64,000 nucleotides of DNA from Conchocele bisecta (GCA_029237695.1 JAQRGA010000057.1:1-64000), one strand, 5' to 3'; positions 44,533-55,957 are shown, counted from the first letter of the stretch. Translations and numbers: made by a program. Notes: generated by a model not told the origin, from the sequence alone.

Positions 44533-45184
44533 TTATGCAATGTATCAAAATGTTCATGTAAACAATATCACATAGCCTGTATCTAGACACATTAATGTTC
44601 ATGTAAACAATATCACATAGCCTGTATCTAGACACATTAATGTTCATGTAAACAATATCACATAGCCTGTATCGAGACACATTAATGTTCATGTAAACAA
44701 TATCACATAGCCTGTATCTAGACACATTAATGTTCATGTAAACAATATCACATAGCCTGTATCTAGACACATTAATGTTCATGTAAACAATATCACATAG
44801 CCTATATCTAGACACATTAATGTTCATGTAAACAATATCACATAGCCTGTATCTAGACACATTAATGGTCATGTAAACAATATCACATAACCTGTATCGA
44901 GACACATTAATGTTCATGTAAACAATATCACACAGCCTGTATCAGACACATTAATGTTCATGTAAACAATATCACATATCCTGTATATAGATCACATTAA
45001 TGTTCATTGTAAAACAATATCACATAGCCTATATCTAGACACTTTAATGTTCATGTAAACAATATCACATAGCCTGTATCTAGACACATTAATGTTCATG
45101 TAAACAATATCACATAGCCTGTATCGAGACACATTAATGTTCATGTAAACAATATCACATAGCCTGTATCGAGACACATTAATG
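44533..45184. repeat. Tandem array, 45-bp unit, about 14-15 copies
   Basis: Unit ATGTTCATGTAAACAATATC plus ACATAGCCTGTATCTAGACA and CATTA. As 45 is a multiple of three, the minus strand stays open as a 15-residue repeat (NINVSRYRLCDIVYM); this is an array property, not a gene. Spacing slips near 44940-45010. Confidence 0.9.
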
Positions 45185-45248
45185 GGATTTTGCTAGGCAA
45201 TTTGACTGATGTGACATTCTAACTAGTTACGCAGGCGGTCACAATCAG

Positions 45249-45489
45249 AGGTCCGTTTCACTAAACTTCGTAAGACTAAAATGTTCGTAAGTGCAAACTT
45301 ATGATAGTCTGTAAATTTCACACTAACAACGTTTTCTTGTAAACAATTGGATTTACATTTATTGAACAAAGGCTGCATATGCAGCCTATGCTCAATAAAT
45401 GTAAATCCATCAATTCAAATTAACAGACGATCCTAAATTTTCACTTACGAACATTTTAGTCGTACAAAGTTTAATGAAACGGCCCCCAG
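45249..45489. mobile_element. Family B foldback MITE, copy 6
   Basis: GGTCCGTTTCACTAAACTTC and inverse ends; centre AAGGCTGCATATGCAGCCTA. Confidence 0.85.
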
Positions 45490-46137
45490 GTTTGTAGAAG
45501 GTGCTTTGTGCCGCATTGTTCAGGTTGTGTACTTTGCTGGCTCTTTGGTGTCATCGGAAAATATATTTCTCTATTTGACAACAGGTAATATCATTCTAAT
45601 GGCCTCGGGTAAATTATTATAAAGTGCTGTCAAAGCATGTTTTTGATGATATAAATGGAAAATAAACAGCAGGCGACAAACAAATAAGAATAGCGGTCTA
45701 AGGTTTAATGATGAATACATCGATTTGTATTCGATTATGACAATGTTTTGTACTTGGTATGATCGGACATGTTATGATTTGATAATTACTACCCTTTGTT
45801 GAGGGGACTATTGGATTATCTCCCCTAGGAAGCAATACTAGTATCTCCGGAGGCGATAGCGAGGGAGGTATTGTTTTCGAGGGGAGATAATGTCCACTAT
45901 TTCCGGCTAGTATTGCGTGCTGAGTGGTGAAGCAGGCGTTACGTTACACTATTCTTACCACCGGATATGAAATCGACTAAGGCAACACCTAGAAATTGTA
46001 TTGAGGTATAATAATGTTGCTGTTGTCTCACTACAGCGACGTTATACAGTAGCTCCACGTGACGTCGTTCGACGGTCCAGAATACAACATTATTACGTAT
46101 TCTCTACCGTTTTCCTTTCGGCTTAATAGTAACTTAC
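45490..46137. other. Spacer with pogo-like MITE remnant
   Basis: GTGCTGTCAAAGCATGTTTT and AATAAACAGCAGGCGACAA near 45630-45680 match the inside of the pogo-like MITE at 6685. GGAGATAATGTCCACTATTT and an inverted GGACTATTGGATTATCTCCC near 45800-45900 form a further imperfect palindrome. Confidence 0.5.
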
Positions 46138-46251
46138 TTTCGTCGTATTTGCCATCCACGCAGTCCTGTTTACCGTTCATGATTTTCCGCGTCGGGACAC
46201 AACTTCGGTTGACACACCGTAGCTCCCCCACGTCACAGAAACTGCAGATAC
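46138..46251 (-). CDS. LDL-receptor class A-like exon 1
   Basis: 114 nt, 38 codons, phase 1-1; acceptor TTATATCGTTGCAG, donor GACGAAA/GTAAGTTACT. The peptide contains GICSFCDVGELRCVNRSC, NGKQDCVDGKYDE. The order Cys, Cys, Cys, then DC and DGKYDE fits an LDLa repeat. Met stands where Cys IV is expected (KIMNGKQDC), Cys VI is not in the exon, and there is one extra Cys near the start (ICSFC). It is the most 5' exon found. About 17 kb of intron, including the 8-kb satellite, separate it from the next exon; a signal-peptide exon must lie further right or outside the window. Confidence 0.75.
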
Positions 46252-46312
46252 CTGCAACGATATAAGCATGTCCATGCGCGGTTAACACAATACAAGGGAG
46301 CGCTAGTGACCG

Positions 46313-46592
46313 CAACATTTAGTTCCTTAAAAATCCAATATGTGAACAATAACATACTTATAAACAGCCATGGTTATAATGCAGTCTCTCACCCGAGTAT
46401 TGATTTTCCATTTCCTGTCGATCAGGTAGTCACTAAATTTGGTAATGTGTAACTTATTGGATAAATCTTGTAATAAAAATGGCAAGTTGGGATTGCTTTA
46501 GAATCGTCTCATCGAGACGATTCTAAAGCACTCCCAACTTGCAAATTTGTAGAATAAGTGGAGACCGATACTGGCCAGCGATTGGCTTAGAA
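46313..46592. repeat. Family I repeat, copy 1, with hairpin 46481-46543
   Basis: Shares TATGTGAACAATAACATA, GAGTATTGATTTTCCATTTC and CGATTGGCTTAG with 60177-60383. Copy 1 carries an additional hairpin, CTTTAGAATCGTCTC / GAGACGATTCTAAAG, flanked by AAGTTGGGA and its inverse, absent from copy 2. Confidence 0.65.
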
Positions 46593-46806
46593 AGACTTTA
46601 GTAGGGCGAATTAAAAGTCTGGTTTATACAGTCCAACCTCTCCAAATCGGACGCGCTCTTATGTGGAGAGCGTGCCCCATTGCGAGAGATTGTACTGTGC
46701 AGATCAGTTTTATAAATAGTTAGCCGAACTTGGTACACCACGAGTAATTTCCCTTCGAGAACAACGATGTCGTGCAAATAGTGCTTCACGGTCCAGCCAC
46801 ACACCA
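46593..46806. mobile_element. Short pogo-like MITE (about 46628-46700)
   Basis: CAGTCCAACCTCTCC and an inverted GAGAGATTGTACTGT about 70 bp apart, with TA nearby, match the terminal pattern of the MITE at 6685. Confidence 0.5.
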
Positions 46807-47012
46807 TCGCGTGCGCTAATCTTGCAAATAGTTGTCAATTGTTTTCTTTCATAATACTTGAATATTGTGTCTGTAATCAAGCAGCTTGAATGGCTAAGCC
46901 TGAGCTGTGCTACAGCGCAGGCTCAGCCAATCATACTGCTTGATTGCGAGTTGTGATTGCCAATATATGTTGAGAAACGTTGATATATTGGCAAGTTTAA
47001 CGCGGGCGGCGG
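46807..47012. mobile_element. Family J foldback element, copy 3
   Basis: The central pair GGCTAAGCCTGAGCTGTG / CAGCGCAGGCTCAGCC is framed by CAAGCAGCTTGA and its inverse. The right end CAAGTTTAACGCGGGCGGCG corresponds to the other copies. Confidence 0.65.
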
Positions 47013-47364
47013 ACCCCTGTGTACCAACAGTGTATGACCAAATTATCTCCCCTGTTTATTGCACGAACTACTTTAATGCTATATCTATATATAGGTGGTT
47101 TCCCCGTTTCCATTCAGTATTAATGATTAGTTGTGTACGAAACTGGTCGCAGAAACTACACATGACTAAATGCAATAAAACCGCGTTGCAAACTATACAT
47201 TTTTCTGGTTCTCGTGTTTACAGTGGAAGACTGAATTTGAAACTACGTCACATGACTCACAGGACACACATGCTCAAAATGTGTTGTTGTTTTTGGAACA
47301 AGTTTGCGAGAGCTTGGAACCATGCGGGAAACAAATGAACAAATGCAATTAACAGTAATTGCTA
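47013..47364. other. No gene supported
   Basis: A plus-strand open frame covers 46907-47338 but starts inside the family J palindrome and has no family features. Confidence 0.4.
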
Positions 47365-47687
47365 TTTATCCAACACAATGCGTATTTGCCGTAAAACACG
47401 GTACCGTGAAACATTTTTGATATCCTGTCAATATGACCTAATCACTGCGTATAAATATGTCCGGTTGTCATATTAGTCGATTCTCCGATTTTTGAGGATG
47501 CGGCTGGTGTTCTGTTTTTGCATTTTGAAGTTATTTGTAGGTGTTTACGGGATAAATAGAATAGTAGGTTAGTGCCGTGTATAGGACAAATATCTGGCGC
47601 GGCACGGAAACGGGATGGGCGAGCCCATCCCGTTTCCTATGCCTTGCCAGATATTTTGTCCCATTCACGACACTAACCTACTATTCT
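47365..47687 (+). mobile_element. Family A twin-palindrome MITE, copy 10
   Basis: Module 1 has the same extra GGTTGTCATATTAGTCGATT segment as copy 7; module 2 lacks the TGTGCTCGGCAGAGCC centre. Confidence 0.8.
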
Positions 47688-48121
47688 CTATGTATGTATA
47701 CCTTGTTCTGGTACCCGTATTCACAGTTGTAACCATGGTAACACTCGGTCTTTAGTCCCAGACAATTGTAAATTTCAAAAAGTTACCACCACCAATTGCT
47801 ATAACATGTGCATCGTATTGCATTAGATGTGTATATGCCTATAGAAGTAAGTTGGTAGGCAACACTTTTTTTCATGGGTTTCGCCTAAGCGGAAGTGGTC
47901 ATATGCCGGACATGCGCACCTGTAAAGGACATAATTGTTTGTTGTTTTTTTTATAAAAATTATAATTTTTCTGGAAAGTATATTCAAATTCTGAAAATTA
48001 CTTATACTCAATACAGTGGCTATCGATTCTTTAAAGACAACTTTGTTTATTGTTGAACAGACTATTGTCATAGTCAGTCCTAGGTCTGAGTTTTTCACGT
48101 GTGTTCGTGTTCAGCAATTAT
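47688..48121. other. No feature recognised
   Basis: AT-rich spacer. Confidence 0.35.
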
Positions 48122-48534
48122 CAAGGTGCATGATCACGTTGTTACAACAACAACAACAATGGCTGAATGTGTTAAAAGCGCGTCCACTCCAAAGTAAGTA
48201 TTATTTTGGATATTTTCCTTAATAGGCAACGGACTTTGATGAAATATGGCGCAGCAAACGCGTCTTCATGAGCTGCATTTGGTCGTCCTGGGAGTTTGGC
48301 ACATACTTATGTCAGTAGACACGGAAATCGATTCTTCGCAAAAACGACAGACGCTTGGGCCAAAGTACCGAGACCACCAAATGCAGATTAACATGACGCG
48401 TTTGATGCGCCATATTTTATCAAAATCCGTTACATAATCAGGACAAAATAAAAGAGTACGTACTTTGAATCGTAGGGCTTCTGGAAGTTTCAGTACTTGT
48501 TGTTGTTGTTGTAACCACGTGATCATAAACCTTG
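48122..48534. mobile_element. Family E foldback element, copy 3
   Basis: CAAGGTGCATGATCACGTTG and the inverse AACCACGTGATCATAAACCT; the left part of the central hairpin is deleted, so only GAAATCGATTCTTCGCAAAA remains. Confidence 0.8.
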
Positions 48535-48713
48535 ATTATGGTGTATCGCTTGACTTTGTCTTGTAATGTTGACGAATATAAGAAGGTACGAACATTTGGG
48601 CCGCACTGTATACAGGAATGCAAACAGCTGCTTACTCGATACTTTATCGATGAGGCGTAATTTGCTTCAGATGACAACATTGGCTCGTCACCAGATTTCT
48701 GCCATTGCGGAAT

Positions 48714-49627
48714 ACTTCCGCACCACAGGCGATTATAGCGTGTCTTGGATGGTCAATTATTGTTTGTATATACATAAAACACCTTTCTAAACAATGTACA
48801 AAACAATTCAAAAGTGCCCGGGTGTAAATATAATAATACTTAGAAAGGTACAAAACTCCCATTCGCCACCATTGTAACGAAAAGCCACACAATGTAGACA
48901 ATTGGAACTCGCCTATAAAACGCATTCAGCGTGTCGTAACTGCTGTTTGGGGTGAATTTTCGACATAAAGTTTACAGTTACCAATACAATTAACATAAAT
49001 CTCAAAGATTTTGGCTGTAAACTGTACTAAAAACGCGTCTTACTAACCTAAATCCGCTTTTTAAAATCATACACCTTCGTTTCCTGATTAAAAATGAAGG
49101 TTAGCCGCCATCTTTGAAAATATCGAATCATACATGACACGCACTGATTTGGTTGGCTAATGGAAATGACGTCAGTCTCCAGTAACCAACCAAACTACTG
49201 CGTGCACGTGATTGAAACATTTTCAAAGATGGCGGCTAATAGTCATTGAGAATGCGGAAGTGAACGTGTACGATTTTAAAAAGCGAATTTAGGTTAGTGA
49301 GACGCGTTTTTAGTACAGTTTACACTCGAAATCTTTGAGATTTATGTTAATGTCTTAGCAACTGTAAAATCTATGCCGAAAACCCACCCCAAGCAGCGGT
49401 TTCGACACGCTGTAATGCGTTGTATAGGCGAGTTCCAATTGTCTACATCGTGTGGCTTTTCGTTACAATGGTGGCGAATGGGAGTTTTGTACCTTTCTAA
49501 GTATTATTATATTTACACCCGGGCACTTTTGAATTGTTTTGTACATTGTTTAGAAAGGTGTGTTATGTAATATACAAACAATAATTGACCATCCAAGACA
49601 CGCTAGAATCGCCTGTGTTCCGCACCG
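48714..49627. repeat. Spacerless 0.9-kb palindrome centred on TGACGTCA
   Basis: Two arms of about 455 bp are inverted copies with scattered mismatches and small indels, running from ACAGGCGATTATAGCGTGTC to CGCTAGAATCGCCTGTGT. They meet without spacer at TGACGTCA (49167-49174). AAGATGGCGGC (49226-49236) and its inverse (49104-49114) lie symmetrically. No ORF of note; open frames in the arms are mirror images. Confidence 0.85.
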
Positions 49628-50004
49628 CCGGAAAATACATCTGAACTTCCGTGAGGGAATACACAGTACAGTACAGGTACTGTATGGTGGCCAGCGAGGG
49701 ACATTCCAATTATTCGTTGTTTCGCTGAGTGTAAGCAAAGATTGCGGTAAGTTTTAGCTAACTGTACTTTAAAGATGTACATATTAAATATGTCTGTTCA
49801 TGTCTAGATGCTGTACAACGCACTTGACAAGAACGATGACTTAGCACTTTTAGTTGCTACGTTACTGTGTATGGAATACCGGATATACGAGGGAGGGTCA
49901 ATAAGTAATGTCACATGGTAAATAACTTTAAAAAGTAGAGGTAACTTTAAAGTTATCGTCTAAATTCAGACAGTATAGCCTCTCACGGGTTCATGACCGA
50001 CTAT
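49628..50004. other. No feature recognised
   Basis: Spacer without coding signature. Confidence 0.35.
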
Positions 50005-50247
50005 TACGGAACACCGCAGGGGACGTAGAATTATTTTTTATGAATTAGTTCCCTCAATTTAACAATTCGTTCCCTCAATTTAACAATTCGTTCCCACGAA
50101 TTAGCAATTCGTTTCCTCGAATTAACAATTCGTTCCCACGAAATTGCTATTTCGTGGGAACGAATTGTTATTTCGTGGGAACGATTTGTTATTTCGTGGG
50201 AACGAATTAATAAAAAAAGAATTATATGTCCCCTGCGGGGCTCCGTA
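50005..50247. mobile_element. Family D element, copy 3
   Basis: TACGGAACACCGCAGGGGAC at the left and GTCCCCTGCGGGGCTCCGTA at the right. The inside has repeated AACAATTCGTTCCC on the left half and its inverse (GTGGGAACGAATTGTTATTT) on the right half. Confidence 0.85.
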
Positions 50248-51470
50248 GCCTATCACCGTTGTGGTAGTGTGGAAACATTCGTTGTACATTCGACACTTGT
50301 GGTCGGTGCTAATTGAACGTCATCTCGGTTACTACAGCGGAAATATTCAAGTGATATTTTAAATAATTTATGGATTATAACTTTATTTGTGTGGTTCATG
50401 TAGGCTGCATATGATGGGATTTCCCATATCCATGAGCGCAAGAATTAGTCCGGCAGCCAAAAGCCGATTTTGGGCTTAACCTCGTTTTGAATAACATAGT
50501 TTATTATGCTCCCACCAATCTATTACGGGGAGGGGCATTTTGTTTTACCTCAGTCCGTGCCTGTATGCCTCGTTTTCTTTGGCTGCCAGCGGGGGTATTC
50601 GTGTGCCGACAGGTCACATTTGTAGTTTATCTCTGTTACCAATTGATATTATGATGTAAAACTTCATAAAATTATACACATGTATTACCATGTATTGTGA
50701 GTAATAAGTACACTACACCAATACCCAGGGTCAAGGACCTTGAATTTCAATCCAGGTGTCATCGGGGAGCATTTGACGGATTTACCGACCATCTAGTTTG
50801 GATTAGTCTTTTTTCATGGTTTAACCATTTTCAAACACGTGTGCTATCGCTACACAATCATAATCATACACAATTAGTGTCAGAAGTGTACAGTTGCCAG
50901 AATTGTGATTGTCAAGGATGGTTTGAAGTGTCCCAGTCGTTTGACTGACTGCTTAATTCTGGTTAATGTATGTATCTATGATTCATCATTGTTCACGATG
51001 TGACACATGAAGGTGTCTTCCTCATTACGATGGAGTTTGTGCTAGGTGTTTTTAATAATATTTTGTTTATTGGCTAACTGATTGTCTCGGACCTCAACCA
51101 GACCTGTGTCACGTAGCAAGCATCGGCACAATCGTATATCAACTTTAAGCCTGTATTTAAACTTATTATCGATTGGAAAACATCACCGTGTTTGCTCTGA
51201 ACTAAAAGTATCAGACACCCATCGTGTAGTAATCGTTCTCATTGTTAAATGCTTTGTACAAATGGCATAAAAGATACCTTGGCAATTGTATATACATAGC
51301 AATATATTCATTCGTACAACTAATTAATTCAATGTTTCAACAGTATCCTCGTCTGAAACTGAAATGGGTTGTTCTCATAGTTGGTAGTCTCCCAACCGGC
51401 ATTGAAAGGAGTCACACATCTACTGACTGGCTGATAATATAGTGCAGCCTCCCCATCGCTGATAATATGA
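50248..51470. other. No gene supported
   Basis: The largest frame (50697-50948, plus) encodes a stretch with CQNCDCQGW but no recognisable domain or splice pattern. No repeat family seen in the window. Confidence 0.4.
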
Positions 51471-51773
51471 TTTTATCCTGTCAACACAGTGCGTATGTGC
51501 CGTGAAACACGATGCCTTGAAACAGTTTTGATATCCTGCAAATACGACCTAATCACTGCGTATGAATATGTGCCGTGGCTGGGGTTATATTTTTGCATTT
51601 TACACTCATTTGTAGGTGTTGACGGGATAAATAGAATAGTAGGTTAGTGCCGTGAATGGGAACAAATATCTGGCGCGGCACAGAAACGGGATGTGCTCGG
51701 CAGAGCCTCGCCCATCCCGTTACCTGAGCTTTGCCAGATATGTTTTACCCATTCACGCACAACCTACTATTCT
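51471..51773 (+). mobile_element. Family A twin-palindrome MITE, copy 11
   Basis: TTTATCCTGTCAACACAGTG to CTACTATTCT, immediately upstream of the Penelope-like fragment. Confidence 0.85.
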
Positions 51774-51782
51774 CTATAATAT

Positions 51783-52535
51783 GTGGCTTTTATTGGAACA
51801 ATGAGGAGTATGGGTTTTGCGACAGAAAGGCAGCTAAGAAAGAGGGGATATAGTGCAACATTAATCGAGAGACAATTACAACGCGTGGATGTAATGGTTA
51901 GGGTGGACGTACTGGTGCCAACACAGAGACAGTACAAGACTAAGAGAGTTCCCATTGTTCTTACAGACTCAACATTGCTCCCAGACATCAGACATATATT
52001 GGCCAAACACCAGAATGTACTACATACATCTGGCCGTGTGAAAGAAATATTCCCGGATCCACCTCTACTTACGTTCAGGCGAGACACAAATATAAGTGAC
52101 ACACTGGTACATGGTAAAACGAACAGATTAGTGAGGTCAACCGCTGCACCTTGTTCATGTAGAACATCTTGCTCCCTGCATAAGGACACTATAATGGATG
52201 CCAGCGGTCTGCCGAGTTACAACCCCGTAAGCAATGTTACGTGCGAGGACAGAAACGTAGTGTATGTGCTGGCGTGCAAGCCGTGCAACAAGACGGTATA
52301 CGTGGGGAAAACAGAACGTTCAATGCGCGAACGCACGGACGAACATGTCCGCAATGTGCGTTTGCAAAATGAAACAAGCCCATACTGCGACACTTCCTGG
52401 GTCACGGTGATGATGGCGTGGGTGTCTCTGTCCTCCAAAAGCTGTACAGCGAAGGACGCATATTTCGTCTTCTCACGGAAGAAAATTGGATAAAAATACT
52501 GTGAACGAACTTCCCACATGGGTGTAATGTGAAGT
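51783..52535 (+). pseudogene. Penelope-like retroelement, 3' part with GIY-YIG endonuclease
   Basis: The frame encodes the linker and endonuclease end of a Penelope-like element. A Cys-containing block (APCSCRTSCSLHKDT) precedes the GIY-YIG-like segment, readable as NVVYVLACKPCNKTVYVGKT followed by ERSMRERTDEH; the two tyrosine motifs and the conserved Arg-Glu-Arg region are present. After PYC the frame shifts by one base (near 52390), and the continuation HFLGHGDDGVGVSVLQKL, EENWIKIL, then a stop, matches the usual C-terminus. The reverse transcriptase domain is absent, so this is a 5'-truncated, inactive copy. Family A copy 11 lies about 10 bp upstream. Confidence 0.8.
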
Positions 52536-52875
52536 GTAACATGTGAATTGGTGTTTTAATCCGGACGCATTCAACCTGTTCAACATGATACTAGAAACGC
52601 GAACAATTCCGTTACTGGTGTCAGGTTGAAATGTTAATCGCACTCTTGGTTTACCACATGCGGCCCGATGCTGGAAACACGAATATTTGTATTCGTGTTT
52701 CTGGTATCGGGTGCCATGTGATGGGTTTGACGTCGTACGGGCGTGGACTGCGTCGGATCGCGGGATGATGATGCATAAGTGGTGTATCGTGGTTTGACGT
52801 ATGGCCTGGGCTCGCGCGACGTCATGACGTCCGGCTCATAACATCCGGTTTACTGCTAGACTATATATTTACGTC
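52536..52875. repeat. Penelope-like 3' flank with hairpin
   Basis: GGAAACACGAATATTTG and TATTCGTGTTTCTGG (52670-52702) form a hairpin with CGATG/TATCG extensions. No coding signature. Confidence 0.4.
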
Positions 52876-53062
52876 GAAATAGGCGCCGGATTCCTGACGA
52901 ATTCCCATTCAGCTACACACAGAAGATACTGCATAAACACAGTTTCGTCTAGCAAATTTGAGCCGGTTACTAGACGAAAATTGCGTATATGCGATACATC
53001 TAAGTAGAACTAAGTGGCATCTCGTCAGGAAACCGGTGCATTCTTTTCGACGTGGAACATTT
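52876..53062. repeat. Nested imperfect foldback
   Basis: Outer pair TACGTCGAAATAGGCGCCGG with TTCCTGACGA, against an imperfect inverse ending CGACGTGG. The inner perfect pair is TTTCGTCTAG / CTAGACGAAA with a 17-nt loop (about 52945-52981). Confidence 0.6.
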
Positions 53063-53666
53063 TATGACGACGCTGACTGCAGCACGTAAGCACATGAAAC
53101 AAACAAAACAAACTCTCAATGGAAGTAAATCTTGTAGCAGCAATATAATACCAAGGACATAATTTACAATTCCGAGCCGAACACCTGTGGTTGAATATAT
53201 GGCCATAAGTACAATGTCATGCATGGAGCGCTGTTCTCGGGTCTATTATCGCCACCGACAATCATCACATGAATATGATGGTATTTACCCGCCATATATT
53301 TAATTTATTAACGTGAACGTGATTTCTAAGTGGTCTTCATAACAATACACTTAACCTATATACTCGGAACTATCGCGTCAACTATAAACTAAATAAAATT
53401 AAAACAGGTATATTTACATTCGAACTAAACATGCGTTTGAACGCAAAACAGTTACGTTGGAACGCAAAATTCTTACGTACGAATACAAAATGGTATTTAT
53501 GCGTTGAAACGCAAAAACGAAAAAAATAAGGTTATGCTCAAATGCACTATTTTTTTACAAATTTTCTAGTATACGTATATGTATTGTTAAAAAAACTTTG
53601 TAATTTACATACATGTATGTTGTATGATTTGTAAACTAGAGCCACGTGCACTTATTGTATGCATGT
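53063..53666. other. No gene seen
   Basis: ACGCAAAACAGTTACGTTGG and similar imperfect repeats of GAACGCAAAA near 53430-53530; otherwise featureless AT-rich sequence. Confidence 0.4.
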
Positions 53667-55957
53667 TAACTACATGTACATGTATGTATGTCTATAGTTT
53701 AATGAGTGTACATGTGATGAGACGTTAATAAACTGTTATATTCTATTATATTGTACATGTACATGTATGTATGTCTATAGTTTAATGAGTGTACATGTGA
53801 TGAGACGTTAATAAACTGTTATGTCTATTATTGTACATGTACATATGTAGTCATAGTTTTATGATGAACTGTATAGACTATAGTTATGAGCTTATATGAA
53901 CATGTACATGAGATGTCTATAGTTTTAATGATAAACGTGAAGTTATATGCTATTATATTGTACATGTACATGTATGTATGTCTATAGTTTAATGAGCTTA
54001 CATGTGATGACTGACGTATACTGTTATATCTATATATGTACAGTACATGTAGTATGTCTATAGTTTAATGAGCTACATGTGATGAGACGTTAATAACTGT
54101 TATGTTCTATTATATTGTACATGTACATGTATGTATGTCTATAGTTTAATGAGTACATGTGATGAGACGTTAATAAACTGTTATATATTATATTGTACAA
54201 TGTACATGTTCTATAATATGTACATACATAGTTTATGTCTTATATTGATGTACATAGTATCATGTGATGAGACGTTAATAAATCTGTTATATTCTATTAT
54301 ATTGTACATGTACATGTATGTATGTCTATAGTTTAATGAGTGTACATGATGAGACGTAACTAAAGTTATATTCTATATATTTGTACATGTACATGTAGTA
54401 GTCTATAGTTTAATGAGTGTACATGTGATGAGACGTTAATAAACTGTTATATTCTATTATATTGTACATGTACATGTATGTATGTCTATAGTTTAATGAG
54501 TGTCATGTGATAGACGTTAATAAACTGTTATATTCTATTATATTGTACATGTACATGTATGTATGTCTAATAGTTTTAATGAGTGTCATGTGATGAGACG
54601 TAATAAACTGTTATATTCTATATATTGTACATTGTACTGTACATGTAATGTATGTCTAATAAAGTAATGATGTACATGTGATGCGACGTATAATAAACTG
54701 TTTTACATTCTATTATATTGTACATGTACATGTATGTATGTCTATAGTTTAATGAGTGAACATGTGAAGAGACTTAATAAACTGTTATATTCTATTATAT
54801 TGTACATGTACATGTATGTATGTCTATAGTTTAATGAGTGTACATGTGATGAGACGTTAATAAACTGTTATATTCATATATTGTACATGTACATGTTTAT
54901 GTATGTCTATAGTTTAATGAGTGTACATGTGATGAGACGTTAATAAAAACTGTTATATTCTATTATATTGTACATGTACATGTATGTATGTCTATAGTTT
55001 AATGAGTTACATGTGATGAGACGTTAATAAACTGTTATATTCTATATATTGTACATGTACAATATGTATGTCTATAGTATGAGTGTACAGTGATGAGACG
55101 TTAATAAACTGTTATGTTCTATTATATTGTACATGTACATGTATGTATGTCTATAGTTTAATGAGTGTACATGTGATGAGACGTTAATAAACTGTTATAT
55201 TCTATTATATTGTACATGTACATGTATGTATGTCTATAGTTTAATGAGTGTACATGTGATGAGACGTTAATACTGTTTATATTCTATATATTGTACATGT
55301 ACATGTATGTATGTCTATAATTTAATGAGTGTACATGTGATGACGTTAATAAACTGTTATATTTCTATTATATTGTACATGTACATGTATGTATGTCTAT
55401 ATTTAATGAGAGTAACATGTGATGAGCGTTAATAAACTGTTATAATATATATATTGTACATGTACATGTATGTATGTCTATAGTTAATGAGTGAACATGT
55501 GATGAGACGTTAATAAACTGTTATATTATATTATATTGTGCATGTACATGTTATGTATGTCTATTAGTTTAATGAGTTTACATGTGAGGAGACGTTAATA
55601 AACTGTTATATTCTATTATATTGTACATGTACATGTATGTATGTCTATAGTTTAATGAGTGTACATGTGATGAGACGTTAATAAAACTGTTATATTCAAT
55701 ATTGTTAATTGTACATGTACCATGTATGTAATATAGTTTAATGAGTGAACATGTGATGAGACGTTAATAAACTGTTATATATTATATTGTACATGTACAT
55801 GTATGTATGTCTATAGTTTAATGAGTGTACATGTGAGGAGACGTTAATAAACTGTTATATTCTATTATATTTTGTACATGTCATGTATGTTATGTCTATT
55901 AGTTTAATGAGTGTACATGTGATGAGACGTTAATAAACTGTTATATTCTATTATATT
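53667..55957. repeat. Tandem array, 83-bp unit, about 27 copies
   Basis: Unit TTGTACATGTACATGTATGT, ATGTCTATAGTTTAATGAGT, GTACATGTGATGAGACGTTA and ATAAACTGTTATATTCTATT with ATA. Spacing of ATGTATGTC motifs at 55141 and 55224 gives 83 bp. Many units carry one- to three-base indels, mixed with perfect ones. Confidence 0.9.

Noticed and set aside
44486..44917. Minus-strand frame of 15-residue repeats
   Set aside because: Direct consequence of a 45-bp array, whose unit length is a multiple of three.
46907..47338. 143-codon plus-strand open frame
   Set aside because: Begins inside the family J palindrome; composition and lack of domain suggest chance.
52876..53062. Hammerhead ribozyme
   Set aside because: CTGACGA and GACGAAA strings are present, but I could not arrange them into the three-helix core. 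Listed only as something to test.
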